DNA of 64,000 bases from Chaenocephalus aceratus (taxonomy: Eukaryota; Chordata; Actinopteri; Perciformes; Channichthyidae), in contig CM043792.1 of NCBI GenBank assembly GCA_023974075.1, forward strand, positions 12,319,456 to 12,383,455, in the 5' to 3' direction. Below, in pieces: positions 58,346 to 64,000 of this stretch. The notes beneath the pieces were generated by a model. That model was not told where the DNA came from. It did not search any database and worked only from the letters and a program-made list of their open reading frames with translations. A program made the translations under genes and the position numbers. Every line of letters begins with the position of its first letter. The stretch's first letter is position 1.

Positions 58346-61300
58346 CTTCACAGGGGAGGAGGAGAAAGAGAAACAATTCAAGTGGTTTCATGGAGGGAAT
58401 ATACAAAAAAAAGGCTTTTCCTGTGACAGTCACATGACCTTGATAATGGTGTTTTATAAAAAGGAAACCTGCCCAATTTATATATGTATGTCCTACAAAA
58501 TGAGAACTATGCATATGAAAGGTTAGCAAAGTGGGTAAGAAAAATTATATTAAAAAAATAAAAAATGTACCTGGCTTTGTAATGGCGCAATATTATTATT
58601 TGTTTATGAAGTATATTCGGTATAACAAAACAAAGTTTAAATACAAAGTAAAAATGTATTCCCCTTTAACATTTAAGAAAATATTAAAAACTGCAAAAGC
58701 AAATGATTCTACCTACAGTAGCATTTCTGTATTTGTAAGTATCTTTTCATTCATTAAAGGAATGATACTTTATGTATAATACATTGTAAATTCAAAGCCA
58801 CTACGTCACATAAACGGAGCTTTTTACACATTACAGGTAATCATCATGTTCACTCACAATACATACAATACCCAATACAATACAACATGCTTAAACACAT
58901 TTATTTCAGAGGTGTTGTTAAAATAGTTTTCCATATATTTCCATGTTTTTTTCACACTTCTAACTGCCATTGAAATGCCTAATTGGCTCATCAGATTCAA
59001 AGATCTGCTCCAGTCACAGGGATCACAATCAATTAGGAAACGGTGGCTGAGTTCCGGCACTTAGCAGTTGTCGAGACAAAGCCGAGGGATTCTCTCTCCT
59101 GGCAGAAAGCAGCAGATGACTGTGAGCGCTGAGTGATATTAATAGCCATTGCAGGGGTGTCCGGGTCTTTGGCTGTCAAAGGACTGACGAAGCAGCGCTG
59201 AACCTCCATCACCTCCCTGGGTGAGAGGCCACTGAGGAACTGTGTTTAAAAGTGCTCTTTTTCAACCAGGACATGTTTCTCCTTGTTCGGTTATCAATTA
59301 TTAGTGTGAAGGCGTAACAGTCCGACAATCTTCCAGTGGATGGCAGTGTTGACTGAGCCTGCTGTCATTTATTACAAAGGAAAGTTGGTGCATTTTTGAA
59401 GAATAAATATACAACCAACCGTAGTTCACAGGGTTGAGGAAGCTGGATTGTTCTGGGTCAATTATATATCCAATATTAGGTCTGGGAAGAGACAATTAAA
59501 ACAATTTAGATCAATTAACATCTCACCTTGGTTAATAGAAAAATAAAGAATGGCTCAAGCCTTTAATGTGGAATACAAATCTCACCAAGAAAGGGTCTTA
59601 GTGAGAGCAGGGGCAAGAAAGTCATTTATGACAGCTGTGTGCACCGTGTTATGTGCAACAGATGAGACCAACATTTTGAATAACCTCTGCAGTAACACAG
59701 GAGGATAAATCTACTGCTTTACTCCCATGGTTCAGTGGACTGTATTCAGATGCTGGCTTTTTATCTTTTTTAGTTTACTTACACATGTACTGGTTTTCTG
59801 ACTCTGCTTTATAAGAATACACTAGATCAGTAGCTTTTTTTGGGATGGGTTTGACAGTGTTTTTTGTTTGACAGTATTTATTCTACTGTACAGTATTTCA
59901 TTTTACACATTTTATATTATTCTTATTTATACGCATAACTGGTTTTTATTCCTGGATTTTGCTTGCATCATTATGTCTCTTTCACTATTTTATTTCTGTA
60001 TTTCAGCTCGGACCATATGTGTACAAATACTTGGGGGGGCTGCCGAGACAACGACTCAAAGCAAACAAAAAAACAAGTAGTCATACTTTTTTAGGCTATG
60101 TTTGTCAACTGACACATTTCAACCTCCACCTTTTCGTTTGTTTTTTGATTGATATCTCGAACACCTGTTTCAATTGGGTTTTTTTTATGTTTCAGTGCGT
60201 GTTGTACCTGGCTGTGAGACAAATGTGCCTCTTGGGGAACTAAGTTAAAGTTAAAGCTAAAAGATTGGATATCTAATTGTCCCAATCTGTGAACCTTGGT
60301 TTTTTTATTTATAATGTACAACAAATTAAGTACACTTGATAAACAGCACTTAAAAACCAAACTTTCAGCATTTGGGGTTGACAGACAATAATAACACAAA
60401 AGAAAAAACATGAACTAAAAGTGACTCAAACTATTCTGGAGTTACAGTTTATGTTCTAATGCATTTTAAAAGATGTTACTCTGCTGTCTTTGCATTTAAT
60501 GTCAAAAGACATTCATTTGCACAGCGGTAGAGTGAGAGACACATTATGATGGGTTTCTCTCCTGATAAGCATGCTTCCATCCAATTTAAACGACATCATT
60601 CCTTTCAGGCCTGTTCTCCACCGCTGAGGAGGCATAGTGCTTATCTACTGTAGTCATTTGAAGAAATTATCCTTCCAGAAGCAAAAGGCACAGCTGAGTC
60701 AAACATTTACAGGCGCAGCGGCAGGCTCTGCTGCGCACTATTAACACTCCTCTCCTCCACTCAGGAAGAACACAGCAGCTGACAGGACATGGAAGCCTCT
60801 GTGTCTGATTGAGATCCGGAGAAAGAGCCCATTCGAGGTGTTTGCTGGGAGAACAACAATCATGAAAAGGGCCGATTGTTAGACAGGGCCTACAGTGTTT
60901 TGTTTCCCTGTTTTAAAAAACAATACTTATATTCATGCTCTGTTATATTGTAGACTAAACACATCATTATTATCAGTAATGTTGTTTTAATGGGGAAATA
61001 TAAAATAAGGAAAAAAGGGAAATTAAATCAATTTAATGTAATGCAGATTTTTAACCAGAAGAAAGTAAAACACTTGTGCTGTTTACAATATCACAAGACA
61101 ATATCTAGATATCAACATATTGCCAAGCCCTAATTATATGAAGCAATAACAGCGAAACCCCCTTTGATATTGTTGATATATTGGTGCTTTGCCCAAGACA
61201 CAACGAAAAATGAGAGTGACAATGCGATAATACTGAACACACCAATTATTTTTTAAATAATCTGCTTCATTGTGGTCATACTCTATTTAGCATTTTCAAA

Positions 61301-61574
61301 TAACATGTCTATTGGAAGGCTAAGAAAGCCCTTCACAGACAGACAGCAGACCCAGCTGTAGATGTGGCAACAGAGCCGCAGTGCTCTCTACTGGCAAGAG
61401 AAATACAAATAAGAAATCATTAGTCTCCTCCTTTTTCTCAGAATACATCACACGTTTCTTTAGGATCAGTGATTGATTAGTTGGAAGAGCATGCACATGT
61501 TAAAAAGGCTGCAGGGATTGCTAATTTCACAAGCCATTACAAATAGTTGACATATTATTTTTGGTATGCAACAT
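58346..61574. other. Gene desert, possible conserved non-coding DNA
   Basis: No coding exon could be supported. About 58960-59280 and 60500-60900 have more balanced composition and no repeat similarity, which in a vertebrate gene desert often marks regulatory DNA; this cannot be shown without alignment. Confidence 0.3.
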
Positions 61575-62100
61575 CAAATCAAATCAAGTTTTATTTATAT
61601 AGCACATTTATAAACGATTTTTGGTCGAGCCAAAGTGCTGGACACATAATAAAAATAGCCTACAGTAGAGACACTTTACAGCAAATACAACAGCACAGAT
61701 TGTTCAGAATATCAGTATGAGAAAAACGACACCCTCTATCCTTAGACCCTCACATCGTACAAGGAAAAACTTCCAGAGAAAACCCACAGTTTAAAGGGAA
61801 AAATGGGAGAAACCTCAGTGAGAGCAACAGAGGAGGGATCCCTCTCCCAGGACGGACAGACGTGCAATAGATGGCGTGTGTAAATCGAAGAGATAATACA
61901 TTTTACAGCATATAGACCGAATGTTAGGAAATGCATGTGTCTGTAATAAGAAGATGAATCCACGAGGATGTCAGCTACAATCCTGTGGAAGCCATTAGGG
62001 AAGCAGCATGACGAGACCCAAGGCAGGACCGCAGAGACAAGTTCAGCCACGACCCGAAATCCACGACTTAATCCAGAACTCAGGATAGAGGATCCAAGAC
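61575..62100 (-). mobile_element. Dispersed fish repeat, LINE-3'-end-like
   Basis: Starts AATCAAATCAAGTTTTATTTATATAGCAC, which on the minus strand is a LINE-like 3' end (GTGCTATATAAATAAAACTTG plus ATTTG repeats). The body contains CCTTAGACCCTCACATCG and GGAGGGATCCCTCTCCCAGG, a common fish dispersed repeat. No RT sequence is left. Confidence 0.55.
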
Positions 62101-62104
62101 ACAG

Positions 62105-62178
62105 GACGGGTGGCGCAGTGGTCTGTGCATCTGATCATCAGATCAAGGGGGGTGCTGGGGAACTCCAGTTCGAAACAT
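62105..62178 (+). mobile_element. tRNA-type SINE head
   Basis: TGGCGCAGTGG is a perfect polymerase III A box (62111-62121). AGTTCGAAAC near 62168 is a degenerate B box. The spacing fits a tRNA-derived SINE. It is cut directly after the B box by the inverted L2 tail. Confidence 0.6.
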
Positions 62179-63912
62179 TACATTGCATTTAGCTGACGCT
62201 TTTATCCAAAGCGACTTACAATAAGTGCGTTCGACCAACAAAATACAAACTTGAAGAAAACAGAATCATAAAGTACATCAGGTTTCATAGAGCCAAACCT
62301 TTCAAGTGCTACTCAACTGGCTTAAGATAAGCCAGCCCTTTATTAGTATATAAGTGCTTTGTTAATAGTTCTATCGCTCGAAGTGTAGTCGATAGAGATG
62401 AGTTTTCAGTCTGCACCGTAAGGTGTGTAAGCTATCTGCTGTCCTGATGTCAATGGGGAGCTCATTCCACCATTTTGGAGCCAGGATAGCAAACCCACGT
62501 GTTTTTGCTGATGGGAACTTGGGTCCCCTTCGCAGCGATGGTGCAGCGAGCCGTTTGGTTGATGCAGAGCGGAGTGCACGCGCTGGGGTGTACGGTTTAA
62601 CCATGTCCTGGATGTAGGAAGGGCCAGATCCATTCGCAGCATGGTACGCAAGCACCATTGTCTTGAAGTGGATTCTAGCTGTTATCGGAAGGCAGCGGAG
62701 GAGCGGTGTGGTGTGGGAGAATTTAGGAAGGTTGAAGACCAGGCGAGCAGCTGCATTCTGGATGAGCTGCAGAGGTCGGATGGCACATGCAGGTAGACCA
62801 GCCAGGAGGGAGTTGCAGTAGTCTAGGCGTGAGATGACGAGAGCCTGGACCAGAACCTGCGTCACTTTCTGGGTCAGCTGGGGACGTATCCTCCTGATGT
62901 TGTAAAGCGTGTATCTGCAGCAGCGGGTTGTAGCAGCGATGTTTGCAGTAAAGGACAGGTTGTTATCTAGGATCACACCCAGATTCCTTGCAGTCTGAGT
63001 CGGGGAAACAACAGAGGTGCCGATGTTGATTGTTAGGTCAAGAGTGGGACAATCTTTTCCCGGAAGGAAAAGCAGTTCAGTCTTGTCAAGGTTGAGCTTG
63101 AGGGGATGATCAGACATCCACTGAGAGATGTCAGCTAGACAAGCAGAGATGCGTGCGACGACCTGGGTCTCTGAGCGGGGAAAGGACAGAATTAATTGGA
63201 TGTCGTCAGCGTAGCAGTGGTAAAAAAAACCATGCGGGCTAATGACAGATCTGAGCGAGTTTGTGTACAAGGAGAAGAGGAGGGGACCAAGAACAGAGCC
63301 CTGAGGGACCCCTGTAGTTAATTGACAAGGGTCGGACTCGGAACCTCTCCAAGTAACCCTGTAGGTGCGGTCTTTGAGGTATGAGGTGAGGAGGGAAAGT
63401 GCAGAGCCTGAAACTCCAAGTTCTTGGAGAGTGCGAAGGAGGATCTGATGGTTCACCGTGTCGAATGCAGCAGAAAGGTCCAAAAGGATGATGACAGAGG
63501 AGAGGGAGGCTGCTTTAGCAGTGTGCAGTTCCTCAGTGACAGCAAGGAGGGCAGTTTCTGTGGAGTGACCTGCCTTGAAACCAGACTGGTGCGGATCCAG
63601 AAGGTTGTTCTGATGGAGATAGCAGGAGAGTTGTCTAAAGACAGCGCGTTCCAAGTGTTTTAGACAGGACCGGGAGGAGAGAGACAGGCCTGTAGTTTAT
63701 AACATCTGACAGGTTGAGAGTGGGTTTCTTTAGGAGAGGGTTTACTCTTGCCTCCTTGAGACTGTTTGGAAAGTGACCAGAAGTTAGAGAAGTGTTGATG
63801 AAGTGGGTGAGAAATGGTAGAATATCAGGAACGATAGTCTGAAGGAGGTTTTTAAGGGATAGGGTCCAGAGGACAGGTGGTAGGGCGGGCAGACATAATG
63901 AGGGTGAGAAAC
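62179..63912 (-). mobile_element. L2-clade LINE copy 2, 5'-truncated
   Basis: Reads on the minus strand from a truncated start near 63912 (matching the APTTC...linker area of copy 1) to the L2 tail at 62179 (CATTTAGCTGACGCTTTTATCC). It belongs to the same family as 25694-30190 and lacks the hAT inserted in that copy, so it serves as the empty-site reference. Confidence 0.87.
62371..63654 (-). pseudogene. L2 copy 2 reverse transcriptase
   Basis: A 427-residue frame with QSGFKAGHSTETALLA, LLDLSAAFDTVNH (catalytic Asp kept), GVPQGSVLGPLLFSLY, YHCYADDIQLIL (YADD intact), LDYCNSLLAGLP, QNAAARLVF and LAPKWWNELP. A 9-base deletion removes SLHW in the LHWLPV motif present in copy 1. Upstream of 63654 a one-base deletion and the 5' truncation remove the endonuclease. 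The start Met is just the first in frame. Not able to move. Confidence 0.85.
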
Positions 63913-64000
63913 CCGCTCCTGCCGCCGTTGTGCCGCCACTGCGTCAGGCCGTTGTGTCCTTGGGCAAGACACTTCACCCGGATTTGCTCCTGTGGGTATT
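63913..64000. repeat. Fragment of a common fish repeat (CCTTGGGCAAGACACTTCACCC)
   Basis: GTGTCCTTGGGCAAGACACTTCACCC is a sequence I recognise from dispersed repeats in many fish genomes. It continues past the window end. Confidence 0.5.

Overview
The window reads as nuclear DNA of a ray-finned fish, probably a percomorph. Introns are long and the DNA is AT-rich. There are several L2-clade LINEs, a DIRS-type tyrosine-recombinase retrotransposon, hAT, Harbinger and Tc1 elements, and the last coding exon of a vertebrate synaptic gene. No bacterial, plasmid or phage organisation is present.

Only one host exon is secure: the terminal coding exon of a shisa9-like gene (32995-33377, plus strand), which ends in the PDZ ligand EVTV. 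The first 33 kb may therefore be shisa9 intron; no other shisa9 exon was seen. A weaker candidate is a last exon with 3' UTR and poly(A) signal on the minus strand (57277-58345).

The main observation is that 1627-25606 (23,980 bp) is bounded by hAT-type ends. A perfect 12-bp terminal inverted repeat lies at each tip, GGGTGCA repeats lie just inside both ends, and an exact 8-bp target duplication (GCTCATGC, 1619-1626 and 25607-25614) flanks it. Inside, left to right: a 1.2-kb module (copy 1); a 3-kb element with inverted arms of about 0.5 kb; a 57-bp minisatellite; a degraded minus-strand coiled-coil gene built of 24-25-residue repeats; a second array of the same minisatellite; one more arm; module copy 2 interrupted by a nearly intact LINE; module copy 3 with 331-bp satellite units; two 83-bp hairpin repeats; and a cut-down hAT transposase exon by the right end. 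The flanking duplication shows both ends arose in one insertion. It does not show whether the 23 kb of cargo moved with them or accumulated afterwards.

From 25.7 to 30.2 kb is an L2 LINE split by a 1.1-kb hAT with its own 8-bp duplication; its reverse-transcriptase active site is broken by a templated inverted duplication. From 30.2 to 38.4 kb are small MITEs, the shisa9 exon and a Harbinger-like element nested in another. From 38.7 to 44.4 kb lies a decayed DIRS element interrupted by further repeats. From 44.4 to 54.1 kb there are MITE and LINE fragments, a decayed element with terminal direct repeats and low-complexity Ser/Pro coding DNA, a 620-bp hAT, and a LINE 3' end. From 54.1 to 61.5 kb is a repeat-poor gene desert. 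The window closes with a LINE-like repeat, a tRNA-type SINE head and a minus-strand L2 copy.
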